A DNA stretch of 64,000 nt from Pseudotabrizicola alkalilacus (GTDB lineage Bacteria > Pseudomonadota > Alphaproteobacteria > Rhodobacterales > Rhodobacteraceae): the NCBI RefSeq assembly GCF_003443995.1, contig NZ_QWEY01000002.1, positions 186,001-250,000 on the forward strand, given 5' to 3'. The notes below the pieces were generated by a model that saw only the letters and a list, made by a program, of their open reading frames with translations, had not been told where the DNA came from and searched no databases. The translations under genes were made by a program, and so were the position numbers. Below, piece by piece: positions 8,601 through 17,929 of the stretch; position 1 is the stretch's first letter; each line of letters opens with the position of its first letter.

Positions 8601-9200
8601 ATGGCCGGCCCCCCGCGCGAGATTGAGTCGCTGATCGCGCTGATGGCGCGGCTGCCGGGGCTTGGGCCACGGTCAGCGCGGCGGGCGGTGCTGCATCTCT
8701 TGAAACGCCGCGATCAGGTGATGGCCCCGCTGGCGCAGGCGATGGCGACCGTGGCGCTGACCGCGCAGGATTGCCGGATCTGCGGCAATATCGGCACCAC
8801 CGACCTGTGCCCGATCTGCGACGATCCGCGCCGCGCCACCGGCGAGATCTGTGTGGTCGAGACCGTCGCCGATCTTTGGGCGATGGAACGCGGCGGCGCG
8901 TTCAAGGGCCGCTATCATGTGCTGGGCGGAACCCTCAGCGCGCTGGATGCCATTGGCCCCGAAGACCTGCGCATCCCTGATCTGGCCGAACGGGTCCGCA
9001 CCGAGGGCGTGGCCGAGGTGATCCTCGCCCTGAATGCCACCGTCGACGGCCAGACCACCGCGCATTACATCGCCGATGCGCTGGCAAGTTCGGGCGTCCA
9101 GATCAGCTCCCTCGCGCAGGGCGTGCCGGTTGGTGGCGAGCTGGATTATCTTGACGATGGCACCATCGGTGCTGCCTTGCGCGCGCGGCGCAGGGTGTAA
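8601..9200 (+). CDS. recR: recombination mediator RecR
   Basis: RecR, which with RecO and RecF loads RecA on SSB-coated gaps. It shows the N-terminal helix-hairpin-helix [16 protein letters not shown], the C4 zinc finger [16 protein letters not shown] at about 58-73, and the TOPRIM segment [15 protein letters not shown] at about 82-96, with the Walker-like C-terminal [19 protein letters not shown]. Its 199 residues are the usual length. It starts three bases after ybaB, so translation is probably coupled. Confidence 0.97.
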   Translation: MAGPPREIESLIALMARLPGLGPRSARRAVLHLLKRRDQVMAPLAQAMATVALTAQDCRICGNIGTTDLCPICDDPRRATGEICVVETVADLWAMERGGAFKGRYHVLGGTLSALDAIGPEDLRIPDLAERVRTEGVAEVILALNATVDGQTTAHYIADALASSGVQISSLAQGVPVGGELDYLDDGTIGAALRARRRV

Positions 9201-9278
9201 ACCTGTCGGGCGTCTTGACGCAGGCATCGCTTCCCTCTGGACAGATCATCACAATTTGACAACCTAGGGGCGACAGGG

Positions 9279-9337
9279 TCCGGGTCGGTACCAACACTTG
9301 CATCACTCGGAAGCGGGCTTTCGCCCTCCGACCCGGA
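9279..9337 (+). other. inverted repeat in the leader of the LytTR gene
   Basis: A perfect 10-bp inverted repeat (TCCGGGTCGG at 9279-9288 and CCGACCCGGA at 9328-9337) encloses 39 bases that themselves contain a small GGGC/GCCC hairpin. It ends about 50 bases before the likely start of the membrane LytTR gene. It could be a folded 5' leader or a recR terminator; there is no clear T run after it. Confidence 0.45.
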
Positions 9338-9386
9338 GCGTGTAAATACTGCCATCAGGATGATCTGGCCAACTCATTGGTGTGAA

Positions 9387-10367
9387 ATGCAGATTGTTTA
9401 CTTGAACGGCAGAAGTCTGCAATTGACGTGGCGTGAAGTGCAGGCGCAGTTCCGCCATCCGCTGTTCGTCGGCATGATCCTGATGCTGGAGCTTTGCATC
9501 GTTCTGATCGGCCCCTATGACCACCTGCTCAACTTTGATGCGCTGCAACTGGCGATCTTTTATGCCGTCGCCTTTTCCAGTGTGACGGGCGCACTGTACC
9601 TTGCGCTCTACATCTGCCATCGCCGCGGCTGGCGCGCGTACAGCCTGTTCACCGTCACCTTTGGCTGTCTGGCGGCCACGCTCTGCGGGCTTATCGCTGC
9701 GCTGGTGCTGGGTGCACCAATGCCCACTGTCAGGGATATGGCGCTGGTGACCGGGTTCAACCTGGTGTTCTGCTATCTGGGCGAGGTTATCCAATCGACA
9801 TTCGTCATCCCGCGCGTGCTTGCCGATCTGCGTGGCCGCCCGCAAAAGGCCGTGCTGGCCGAGTTCCTCGCTTCCGAAGCCGGCACCGTGCAGCACCCGC
9901 CCGCGCCCGTTGCCTCCATGTCCGTGCCGCCGCCCACACTCGCCAGCCTGCCGCCCGAAATCACCGCGCTGAAAGCCGCACGGGTCACCTTGTTTGGCCT
10001 GTCCTTTGTGACCCGCAGCATCTGCCTGATCGTGGCTGAAGAGCATTACGTCGCCGTGATCCTGAACGATGGCGCACGCCATCTGTTGCGCGGCAGGATC
10101 GCCGATGCGGTGGCTGCCTTGCCTCCGGATCTGGGGCAACGGGTGCATCGCAGCTATTGGGTTGCCACCGCTGCCGTTGCCGCTTTCCGCCCGGACAAGC
10201 CCGGCGCGCAACTGGTGCTGATCACAGGCCAGACCCTTCCGGTCGCCCGCCCGCGCCTTGCCGCCGTCCGCGCCTGGGCCGAAGCGGCGGCAGGGGCCGA
10301 AAAACCGGCGGGGCGGAAAACCAAAACGCAAAAGGCACCCCAAAGGGTGCCTCCTGTCTCATCCTGA
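9387..10367 (+). CDS. membrane-bound LytTR-type DNA-binding protein
   Basis: About 326 residues. The N-terminal half has four hydrophobic segments (PLFVGMILMLELCIVLIG; LAIFYAVAFSSVTGALYLAL; LFTVTFGCLAATLCGLIAAL; MALVTGFNLVFCYLGEVI). The C-terminal part reads AEEHYVAVILNDG..LLRGRIADAVAALP and GQRVHRSYWVA, which matches the LytTR DNA-binding domain. Proteins of this layout are orphan regulators with membrane sensor halves; target genes and signal are unknown. The ATG at 9387 is preferred over one at 9360 on weak ribosome-binding evidence. The last codons overlap the terminator of the convergent trcR gene, giving an unusual Lys/Gln-rich tail (AGRKTKTQKAPQRV). Confidence 0.8.
   Translation: MQIVYLNGRSLQLTWREVQAQFRHPLFVGMILMLELCIVLIGPYDHLLNFDALQLAIFYAVAFSSVTGALYLALYICHRRGWRAYSLFTVTFGCLAATLCGLIAALVLGAPMPTVRDMALVTGFNLVFCYLGEVIQSTFVIPRVLADLRGRPQKAVLAEFLASEAGTVQHPPAPVASMSVPPPTLASLPPEITALKAARVTLFGLSFVTRSICLIVAEEHYVAVILNDGARHLLRGRIADAVAALPPDLGQRVHRSYWVATAAVAAFRPDKPGAQLVLITGQTLPVARPRLAAVRAWAEAAAGAEKPAGRKTKTQKAPQRVPPVSS
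10318..10352 (-). terminator. intrinsic terminator of trcR, inside the LytTR gene end
   Basis: On the minus strand an 8-bp hairpin (AGGCACCC, 4-base loop, GGGTGCCT; 10333-10352) is followed by TTTTGCGTTTTGG. This is a good rho-independent terminator about 30 bases beyond the trcR stop codon. It lies within the last codons of the convergent LytTR gene. Confidence 0.8.
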
Positions 10368-10382
10368 CGCTTCGCTCCGCGC

Positions 10383-11129
10383 TCAGCGGCGCGGATCGTC
10401 GTCATCCTCATCGTCGTCGTCATCATGCTGCGGCAGGTTGAAAAAGCTTTCCGCATCCGAGAAATCGGCGGGCTTTTCTTCTTTTTCCTGACGTGCAAAC
10501 ACCTCCAGCCCCGAAGGCATCTTCGGCTCTTCCGACATGCCAAGCGACTGTTCGGTGGACACCAGCTTGCGGCGCTCGTCATCGCTCATCACCACGCCCT
10601 CAGAGGCGCGGCGGCGCACGGCGGCCTGAACGGCGGTGTCCAGCTCGGACTGTTTGCACAGGCCAAGCGCCACCGGGTCAACCGGGCTGATGTTGTTGAT
10701 ATTCCAATGCGTCCGCTCGCGGATCGCCTGAATCGTCGGCTTGGTGGTGCCGACCAGCTTGCCGATCGCGCCATCCGACAATTCCGGGTGGAACTTGACC
10801 AGCCACAAGATCGCTGCCGGGCGGTCCTGACGTTTCGACAGCGGGGTATAACGCGGGCCACGGCGCTTTTCTTCGCCGACGGCTGCCGCGTTGAACTTGA
10901 GCTTGAGTTTGTAGAGCGGGTCTTTCTGACCCTTCTCGATCTCGCCCGCGTCCAGCTGGTTGTTGGCAACCGGGTCAAAGCCTTTGACGCCGGGGGCCAC
11001 ATCCCCATCGGCAATGCCCTGCACTTCCAATTCGTGCATGCCGCAGAAATCCGCAACCTGCTTGAACGACAGGGTGGTATTGTCCACGAGCCAGACGGCG
11101 GTGGCCTTTGCCATAAGCGGCTTGTTCAT
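10383..11129 (-). CDS. trcR: cell cycle transcriptional regulator TrcR (DUF1013)
   Basis: A 248-residue DUF1013 protein, a conserved alphaproteobacterial family named TrcR after work placing it in cell-cycle transcription. It begins MNKPLMAKATAVWLVDNTTL and includes FKQVADFCGMHELEVQGIADGD, DPLYKLKLKF, RPAAILWLVKFHPELSDGAIGKLVGTTKPTIQAIRERTHWN, where the repeated helix-turn-helix-like segments are the conserved core. The C-terminus is a run of acidic residues (HDDDDDEDDDDPRR). The ATG at 11129 has AAGGAG eight bases upstream. It is divergent from the RNase T2 gene and has a clear terminator. Confidence 0.92.
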   Translation of the reverse strand: MNKPLMAKATAVWLVDNTTLSFKQVADFCGMHELEVQGIADGDVAPGVKGFDPVANNQLDAGEIEKGQKDPLYKLKLKFNAAAVGEEKRRGPRYTPLSKRQDRPAAILWLVKFHPELSDGAIGKLVGTTKPTIQAIRERTHWNINNISPVDPVALGLCKQSELDTAVQAAVRRRASEGVVMSDDERRKLVSTEQSLGMSEEPKMPSGLEVFARQEKEEKPADFSDAESFFNLPQHDDDDDEDDDDPRR

Positions 11130-11252
11130 GCCCAACTCCTTTACAAATCTCTCCCGTGCCGGGAAAACGGCTGCAAGCCTTGGCCTGCGATTTCCACGAT
11201 GTCGGGAATTCAAGGCTCATATAGGCGGTTTTGACGGATAGGGGAAGCGAAA

Positions 11253-11894
11253 ATGCGGGGGCTATGGCTGGCACTGGCGCTGATCTGCGCAAGCAGCACG
11301 GGCGCGCGGGCCGAGGGTGAGCGCGCGGGCGACTTCGACTATTACGTGATGGCGCTGTCATGGTCGGCCAACTGGTGCGCGCAGACCGGCGACGCGCGGC
11401 GTGATCCGCAATGCGATCGGGGCCGCGGAACGCCGTTCGTGCTGCATGGATTGTGGCCGCAAAACGAACGCGGCTGGCCCAGTTATTGCCGCACCGGGGC
11501 CGCCGACCCTTCGCGCAGCGACACAGCGGCGATGGCCGATGTGTTCGGCGGGGCAGGGGCCGCGTTTTACCAGTGGAAGAAACACGGGCGCTGTTCCGGC
11601 TTGCCCGCGCGCGACTATTACGCGCTGGCGCGCAAGGCCTTTGGCTCGATCCAGATCTCGCCGGTGTTTCCAAAGATCACCAAAGACCTGAAAGTTCCCG
11701 CCTCGGTGATCGAAGGCGCGTTTCTGGAGGCAAATCCCGGCTTGCAGCGTGATCAGGTCACCGTCACCTGCCGCGCGGGGATGATTCAGGAGGTGCGCAT
11801 CTGCCTGACCCGCGATCTTGACCCCCGCCGCTGCGGCGCGGATGTGATCCGCGACTGCACCTTGCAGGATGCGGAACTCAACGCCGTGCGCTGA
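11253..11894 (+). CDS. secreted ribonuclease T2 family protein
   Basis: A 213-residue protein with a signal peptide (MRGLWLALALICASSTGARA) and the two RNase T2 active-site blocks: FVLHGLWPQ at about 62-70 (CAS-1 His) and WKKHGRCSG at about 107-115 (CAS-2 His, Lys). Cysteines in WCAQTG, PQCDRG, YCRTG, GRCSG, VTCRAG, ICLTRD, RRCGAD and RDCTLQ would form disulphides after export. It probably degrades RNA in the periplasm or outside the cell. It is divergent from trcR and ends in a hairpin shared with ftsK. Confidence 0.93.
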   Translation: MRGLWLALALICASSTGARAEGERAGDFDYYVMALSWSANWCAQTGDARRDPQCDRGRGTPFVLHGLWPQNERGWPSYCRTGAADPSRSDTAAMADVFGGAGAAFYQWKKHGRCSGLPARDYYALARKAFGSIQISPVFPKITKDLKVPASVIEGAFLEANPGLQRDQVTVTCRAGMIQEVRICLTRDLDPRRCGADVIRDCTLQDAELNAVR

Positions 11895-11898
11895 CAAA

Positions 11899-11924
11899 AA
11901 AACGCGCCCCGAAGGGCGCGTTTT
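11899..11924. terminator. bidirectional terminator between RNase T2 gene and ftsK
   Basis: A perfect 11-bp stem (AAAACGCGCCC / GGGCGCGTTTT) with a CGAA loop. The A and T flanks make it a plausible intrinsic terminator for both convergent genes. Confidence 0.85.
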
Positions 11925-11949
11925 CCTTGCGATCCCAAGGGCAGTGCCC

Positions 11950-14900
11950 TCAGGTCTCCGGCACCAGAATCTCGCGCTTGCCGACATGGTTGGCAGCGGT
12001 GACCACCATCTGCTCTTCCATCTGCTCCACCAGCTTTGCGGCCTTGTTGTAGCCGATCCCCAATTTCCGCTGGATATAGCTGGTCGAGCATTTGCGGTCC
12101 TTGGCCACAATCGCCACCGCCTGATCATAGAGCGCGTCATCGCCGCCCTCGCCGGTGGACAGGCCCAGCACCACGTCGATGTCGGAGGCGGAATCCTCAT
12201 CCGGGCCTTCGACGACGCCCGACATGTAGACCGGTGGGCCAAACGATTTCAGATGGTTGACGATTTCCTCAACCTCTTCATCCGACACGAACGGCCCGTG
12301 AATACGGGTGATCTTGGCGCCATTGCCCATATAGAGCATGTCGCCCATGCCCAAGAGCTGCTCTGCGCCCTGTTCGCCCAGAATGGTGCGCGAGTCGATC
12401 TTTGACGTGACCTGAAACGAAATCCGGGTCGGGAAGTTCGCCTTGATCGTGCCGGTGATCACATCAACCGAAGGCCGCTGCGTTGCCATGATCAGGTGAA
12501 TGCCGCTCGCCCGCGCCATCTGCGCCAGACGCTGGATGCAGGCCTCGATCTCCTTGCCCGCCACCATCATCAGATCGGCCATCTCGTCGACGATCACCAC
12601 GATATAGGGCAGGGCCACCGGCGCGAATTCTTCGGTCTCGAACACCGGCTCGCCGGTGTCTTCGTCGAACCCGGTCTGGATGGTGCGCTTGAACATCTCG
12701 CCCTTGGCCAGCGCTTCGCGCACCCGGCCGTTGAAGCCTTCGATGTTGCGCACGCCCATTTTGGACATCTTGCGGTAGCGCTCTTCCATTTCGCCGACGA
12801 CCCATTTCAGGGCGACAACCGCCTTTTTCGGATCGGTCACGACGGGCGACAAAAGGTGCGGGATGCCATCGTAAACCGACAGTTCCAGCATCTTGGGGTC
12901 GATCATGATCAACCGGCATTCCTCGGGTGACAGCTTGTACAGCAGCGACAGGATCATGGTGTTGATCGCCACCGATTTGCCCGAGCCCGTGGTCCCGGCG
13001 ATCAGCAGGTGGGGCATCTTGGCCAGGTTGGCGACAATCGCATCGCCGCCAATGTCCTTGCCCAAAGCCAGCGGCAGCCGCATGTTGCTGTCGCCAAAGT
13101 CGCGGGCAGCGATGATCTCGCGCAGCACCACCTTTTCGCGGGTGGCATTGGGCAGTTCGATGCCGATCACCGACCGTCCCGGCACGGTGGAGACGCGCGC
13201 GCTCAGCGCGGACATGCTGCGCGCAATGTCATCCGCCAGCCCGATCACGCGGCTGGCCTTCAGGCCCGGCGCCGGTTCCAGCTCGTACATCGTGACCACG
13301 GGGCCAGGGCGGACAGAAACGATCTCACCCTTGACGCCGTAATCATCCAGCACCGATTCCAGCATCCGCGCGTTTTCTTCCAGCGCCTCATCCGACAGCG
13401 CGAACCGCTCCACCGTGGACGGGCTGGACAGCAGCGACAGCGGCGGCAGCTCATAAGGCTGGCTCACCGCCTCGTCAAAGCGCAGGCGCGGCTGGCTTTC
13501 GGCGACGGCCTGCCGGGACGGGGCCATCGGCTTTTTCACGATATGCTGCACCACCGGCTTGCGCACCTCGGCCACCGGGATACGCGGGGGCATCGCGGTC
13601 ATGACCGGCGATTTCACGCGCGGGATCACCGGCGTCGGGTCATAATCCGGTTCGTAATTCTCATCCGGCTGCCAGTCGCTGCTGTCCTCATCGTCAAAGG
13701 CGGGTTCGGGCGGCAGCTCGGCAGACAGCTCGGGGGTAAAGATATTGTCCGCATCTTCCCAGTCTTCGACCGCGATTTCCGGCTCCGGCGTATAGGTCCG
13801 GGGCAGCGGCACCACGCGCGGCAGCGGGGCAGGGGGGGCCGCCGTTACCTGAGCGGCGGGCACCTGAGCCGCGGGCACATGCGCTGCGGTCAGCGGTGGC
13901 TCTGGCGGCAGACCGGCGGCCACCACCGGCGGCGGCACCGGCACCGGCTTGCGGGTGTCGGCGATCAGGGGCTGCGGCCCGCGCAGCCGCTGGGTCAGGC
14001 TGCGCGCCACCGGCGGCTCACGACGGGCCTGAACGGCGGTGGTGACCGGGTTCAGCACCGGGCCGGGATGGCGCATGCGTGAGCGGATCGCGTCCGAAAT
14101 CCGCGCCTTGATCCGGTCATCATTCGGGGCCATTTCGTCGGAAAACTCTGGCAGCACGGGTTCGACCAGTTCCGGTTCCGGCTCGCTGCGGCGCATCAGT
14201 TGCGGCATCCGGGCCAGCAGCCCGGCCTTTTCGCGCGGCGGCGCGTAATACGCGGCCTCTGCCATCGGCTCCGGGTAGCGCGGATCGGCGCGCAGGGTGC
14301 TGCGCAGCGCCGAAGGCCGCCCCCATTCGCTTGCATGGGCCGCAGCCTCGGCCACCGGGGCTGCCCCCGGCGCGCGGTGAATCGCGGCACTGCGGGTGCC
14401 AGCAGGGGCCATCACAGGCGCCTCAGGCACATCATCCCAATCCTGCGACCGGGTTGCGGCGCGGTAGGCCAGCGCTTCGGCCTTGGCCGCCCGCCGCTCG
14501 GCCAGTGCCTCGGCGGCGCGCGAGGTGCCGCGCCCGGCCAAATTCAGCGCCGTGCCATAGGCAAAGATCGTGCCCACCGCGAGGAAGCGGCCGATCACCG
14601 ACAGCTCCAGCAGCGTGAACCCGGTCACCCACAGCCCCATCACCAGCAACAGCCCGCCGAGGATCAGCGAAAACAGTGTCAGCCCGACCCCGGCACTCAC
14701 CGGGGCCACCCCCAGCAGCGTGCCCAGAATCGTATCGCCAAACAGCCCGCCCAGACCAAAGGAATGCGGCCAGCCCGCGCCCGGCACCAAGGTTGCGGCA
14801 AAGACCGAGGCCAGCGCCACCGCGATCACCGCAAACACGATGCGCCCGACCGCCCGCTCAGCCCCGCGATGGGTCACAAACCGCACACCCCAAACGCCCA

Positions 14901-15174
14901 GAATCACCGGCAGCATCCACGCGCCCTTGCCGCCGATGATCATCAGCGTCGAGGCTACCGCCGCGCCAAACCGGCCCAGCATGTTGTTGGCGGGTTCATC
15001 CGTTGCCACCATCCAGCCCGGATCTTCGGGTGAATAGCTGCCCAGCATCAGCGCAAACAGCACCGCCACGGCCAAGAGCCCCAGCCCCATCAGCTCGCGC
15101 CCCCGGCGTTCCAGCATGGCAGCAGTGTCCTGATCCAGAAGAGGGTCGCGTTGACGCATGTTGATGGATGCCAT
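11950..15174 (-). CDS. ftsK: DNA translocase FtsK
   Basis: A 1074-residue cell-division DNA pump. The N-terminus has about four membrane segments (for example [68 protein letters not shown]). A Pro/Ala-rich linker runs to about residue 550. The motor follows with Walker [14 protein letters not shown] at about 728, Walker [16 protein letters not shown], and [25 protein letters not shown]. The C-terminal winged-helix gamma domain ([26 protein letters not shown] onward) reads KOPS sequences. It starts 14 bases after the aminotransferase gene. The ATG at 15174 is preferred to an upstream in-frame TTG. Confidence 0.97.
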   Translation of the reverse strand: MASINMRQRDPLLDQDTAAMLERRGRELMGLGLLAVAVLFALMLGSYSPEDPGWMVATDEPANNMLGRFGAAVASTLMIIGGKGAWMLPVILGVWGVRFVTHRGAERAVGRIVFAVIAVALASVFAATLVPGAGWPHSFGLGGLFGDTILGTLLGVAPVSAGVGLTLFSLILGGLLLVMGLWVTGFTLLELSVIGRFLAVGTIFAYGTALNLAGRGTSRAAEALAERRAAKAEALAYRAATRSQDWDDVPEAPVMAPAGTRSAAIHRAPGAAPVAEAAAHASEWGRPSALRSTLRADPRYPEPMAEAAYYAPPREKAGLLARMPQLMRRSEPEPELVEPVLPEFSDEMAPNDDRIKARISDAIRSRMRHPGPVLNPVTTAVQARREPPVARSLTQRLRGPQPLIADTRKPVPVPPPVVAAGLPPEPPLTAAHVPAAQVPAAQVTAAPPAPLPRVVPLPRTYTPEPEIAVEDWEDADNIFTPELSAELPPEPAFDDEDSSDWQPDENYEPDYDPTPVIPRVKSPVMTAMPPRIPVAEVRKPVVQHIVKKPMAPSRQAVAESQPRLRFDEAVSQPYELPPLSLLSSPSTVERFALSDEALEENARMLESVLDDYGVKGEIVSVRPGPVVTMYELEPAPGLKASRVIGLADDIARSMSALSARVSTVPGRSVIGIELPNATREKVVLREIIAARDFGDSNMRLPLALGKDIGGDAIVANLAKMPHLLIAGTTGSGKSVAINTMILSLLYKLSPEECRLIMIDPKMLELSVYDGIPHLLSPVVTDPKKAVVALKWVVGEMEERYRKMSKMGVRNIEGFNGRVREALAKGEMFKRTIQTGFDEDTGEPVFETEEFAPVALPYIVVIVDEMADLMMVAGKEIEACIQRLAQMARASGIHLIMATQRPSVDVITGTIKANFPTRISFQVTSKIDSRTILGEQGAEQLLGMGDMLYMGNGAKITRIHGPFVSDEEVEEIVNHLKSFGPPVYMSGVVEGPDEDSASDIDVVLGLSTGEGGDDALYDQAVAIVAKDRKCSTSYIQRKLGIGYNKAAKLVEQMEEQMVVTAANHVGKREILVPET

Positions 15175-15188
15175 GACCTTACCTGTCC

Positions 15189-16373
15189 TCAATCGTAGAG
15201 GCAGTCACGAAGGCGGATCAGCCCGTGCTGCAATTCTGTTTGTGGGGCGACCAGAGCCACCCGGATATAGGCCTTGCCGGGGTTCGCGCCCCCGACATCG
15301 CGCGACAGATAAGCGCCGGGCAACACCCGCACCCCCGTCTCGCGCCACAGCTTCAATGCCGCCGCTTCGCCGTCACCGTCCGGTACGGGAAGCCACAGGA
15401 AAAACCCGCCCTCGGGGGCCACCCGGTTGTGTCGCCCGGCAAAAACCTCATCCGCCATGCGAAACTTGGTCTGATACAGCGCCAGGCTTTCGGCCACATG
15501 CGCCTCATCGGCCCACGCGGCTTCTGACACGCGCTGAATCGGCAGCGGCAAGGGCGCGCCCGCAAAGGCGCGCAACTGGCGGATCCGCGCCATGCTGGCC
15601 GCCCCCGTCGCCACAAAGCCCGAGCGCAGCCCCGGCAGGTTAGACCGTTTGGACAGCGAATGAAACACCGCCACCCGCTCCGGGTCGGTGCCGCTGGCCT
15701 GCGCCACGGCGAGCGCGCCGGGCGGCGGCGCGTCGCGCCAGATCTCGGAATAGCATTCATCGGCGAAAATGCGAAAATCATGCTTTTCCGCCAGCGCCAT
15801 CAGCCGCGCCAGATAGTCAGCGGGGGCAACCACCCCCTGCGGATTGGCGGGCGAGCACAGATAGGCCACCGTCACCCGGTCCAGAACCTCGGCAGGCAGG
15901 CCCTCATAATCCGGCAGAAACCCGGTTTCGGCAGTGGCGGGCACATAGACCGGCTCTGCCCCTACGGTCAGCGCCGCGACCGCATAGACCTGATAAAACG
16001 GGTTCGGCATCAGAATGACCGGGCGTTTGCCGCCCTTGGTTTCCGGCGACAGCGCGATGGCCGCGTTGAACAACCCCTCGCGCGTGCCGTTCAGCGCCAT
16101 GATCTGATCGGCGGCAAGCGTCACGCCATAACGCCGCTGCACCCAACCGGCGATGGCGGCCAGCAGTTCCGGCGTGCCGTCATTCGGCGGGTAGATCCCG
16201 AAGCCATCCAGATGCTGCGCCAGAATCGGCCCGACAAAGGCGGGCATCGGGTGGCGTGGCTCGCCGATGGTCATCGCAACGGGGGCGCCGCCCGGCGCAT
16301 GTGTGTCCAACAGCTTCCGCAAACGCGGAAACGCATAATCCGGCAGGTTCGAGAACCGCTCTGGAAACGCCAT
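15189..16373 (-). CDS. class I/II aminotransferase (DapC-like)
   Basis: A 394-residue fold-type I PLP enzyme. PLP Lys242 lies in [24 protein letters not shown] and DECYSEIW give the Asn and Asp/Tyr that contact the cofactor. [13 protein letters not shown] and [17 protein letters not shown] match the group often annotated as succinyldiaminopimelate transaminase, so a role in lysine/peptidoglycan precursor synthesis is possible but not proven. It precedes ftsK by 14 bases, and the pair is probably co-transcribed. The 142 bases upstream, to the amidase stop, hold no other gene. Confidence 0.85.
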   Translation of the reverse strand: MAFPERFSNLPDYAFPRLRKLLDTHAPGGAPVAMTIGEPRHPMPAFVGPILAQHLDGFGIYPPNDGTPELLAAIAGWVQRRYGVTLAADQIMALNGTREGLFNAAIALSPETKGGKRPVILMPNPFYQVYAVAALTVGAEPVYVPATAETGFLPDYEGLPAEVLDRVTVAYLCSPANPQGVVAPADYLARLMALAEKHDFRIFADECYSEIWRDAPPPGALAVAQASGTDPERVAVFHSLSKRSNLPGLRSGFVATGAASMARIRQLRAFAGAPLPLPIQRVSEAAWADEAHVAESLALYQTKFRMADEVFAGRHNRVAPEGGFFLWLPVPDGDGEAAALKLWRETGVRVLPGAYLSRDVGGANPGKAYIRVALVAPQTELQHGLIRLRDCLYD

Positions 16374-16515
16374 ATCTGCCTCATGTTCGGGGTCGTAGCG
16401 CCCCGTTTTGTCCCAAGATAGCCACTCGCAACAGCGCGGTCCAGAAAAAGCCGCGACTGCGAGGGGTTAGCCACAAGGGATTGTGTCTTTTTCGCCCGAT
16501 CCCCGGCCCCAACCG

Positions 16516-17847
16516 CTAGCGTAGCGCCCGCTCTGCCGCCGCCCCCAGCCGCAGCAGCCGCTCCTCCTGCATCGGCCCCGCCATCAGGCTGATCCCGCAG
16601 GACGGTTCCGAGGTTGGCAGCGTCAGCGCACAGCCGCCCATCAGATTGCCGATCCGGGTGTTGCGCAGCGCCAGCAGGTTTTCGGACACGTAATAGGCGT
16701 CATCCGTCATCAGCCGCGCGGCATCCGGCGGCAGGATCGGCGCGGTCGGCACCAGCACCGCATCATAGCCCGCCACCGCCTGCGCCCAGACTGCACGCAG
16801 CGCGTGCAGCCGCCGCCATGCCGCCACATACTGCGCCGCGCCAAAGCCAGCCCCCGAGCGGAACCGTTCCAGAATGCGCGGAAACATCTTCTCCGGCGCG
16901 GCCTCGATCACCTTGCCCCAGATGCCGTAAGCCTCCGAGGTGAACAGAACCGCCGTCAGCGCCATCGCCTCCGCCACCTCGGGCACCACACCGCGTTCAA
17001 TCCGCGCGCCCGCCCGTGCCAGCCGGGTCAGCGCATCGTCAAATCCGCGCGCGGGCCGGTCGCGCAGATCGTCCAGCGCCACCGTCTCCAGCACCAACAG
17101 CCGCGCGCCCGACAGGCTGGCGCCGCCCAGATCCGCCGCGCGCCCGCCCTCCAGCGCTGCCAGCAGCAGCGCGCAATCCTCCACCGTATGCGCCAGCGGC
17201 CCGACGGTATCGAACATCTCGCACAGCGGCACCACGCCCTTCGTCGACACCCGGCCATGTGTGGTCTTCAGCCCCACCAGATCATTCCACGCGGCAGGAA
17301 TACGCACCGACCCGCCGGTATCCGACCCGATCGCCGCCGGGGCCAGTCCAAACGCCACCGAAGCCGCCGCCCCGGAAGACGACCCCCCCGCCACCGCCGC
17401 CTCATCGTTGATGCAGGGCGGCGTGGCCGTCACCGGGTTCAGCCCCAGCCCGGAAAACGCGAGTTCCGACATGTGGGTTTTGCCAAGACAAACAAGCCCT
17501 TGCAGCGTCGCCACCCGCAACACCTCGGCATCCGCCACCGGGGTTCGCCCCCGCAGCAGCGCCGACCCGGCTTCGGTCGCGCGGCCTGCGGTGTCAAACA
17601 GATCCTTCCAACTGACCGGCACCCCGTCCAGCACACCGCGTCGTAACCCGGCCTTGGCCCGCGACGCTGCCGCCATCGCCTCGGCCCGGCTGCGATTGGG
17701 CATGACCCGCGCATAAATCCGGTCGCGCAGGGGATGGCGGTCAATCGCCTCCAGCTGCATCTCGCACAGCTCCACCGGGTTGATACGGCCCGCGCCAATC
17801 CCGGTCCCCAGCTCTGCCGCCGTCATATTCGCCCAAGTCTTTGTCAT
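16516..17847 (-). CDS. amidase signature family protein
   Basis: A 443-residue hydrolase of the amidase signature family. The Ser-cisSer-Lys triad is visible as Lys81 (VSWKDLFD), Ser156 within GGSSSGAAAS and Ser180 in GSDTGGSVRIPAAW. It has no signal peptide. Length and motifs are complete. It could be annotated as GatA-like, but the lack of gatB/gatC nearby and many such paralogues in the group argue for a stand-alone amidase of unknown substrate. The ATG at 17847 begins MTKTWANMTAAELG. It is divergent from ubiH. Confidence 0.9.
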   Translation of the reverse strand: MTKTWANMTAAELGTGIGAGRINPVELCEMQLEAIDRHPLRDRIYARVMPNRSRAEAMAAASRAKAGLRRGVLDGVPVSWKDLFDTAGRATEAGSALLRGRTPVADAEVLRVATLQGLVCLGKTHMSELAFSGLGLNPVTATPPCINDEAAVAGGSSSGAAASVAFGLAPAAIGSDTGGSVRIPAAWNDLVGLKTTHGRVSTKGVVPLCEMFDTVGPLAHTVEDCALLLAALEGGRAADLGGASLSGARLLVLETVALDDLRDRPARGFDDALTRLARAGARIERGVVPEVAEAMALTAVLFTSEAYGIWGKVIEAAPEKMFPRILERFRSGAGFGAAQYVAAWRRLHALRAVWAQAVAGYDAVLVPTAPILPPDAARLMTDDAYYVSENLLALRNTRIGNLMGGCALTLPTSEPSCGISLMAGPMQEERLLRLGAAAERALR

Positions 17848-17929
17848 GCCATTCCCCAGCCCGCTTGCGGCAAGGCTAGCGGCAAGGCAACGCATGGACA
17901 ATTCCGATCTTTGCCCCATAGTCGCGGAC

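Noticed and set aside
16374-16515. Possible regulatory RNA between the amidase and aminotransferase genes
   Set aside because: No stable structure or known motif was seen; only weak, imperfect pairings.
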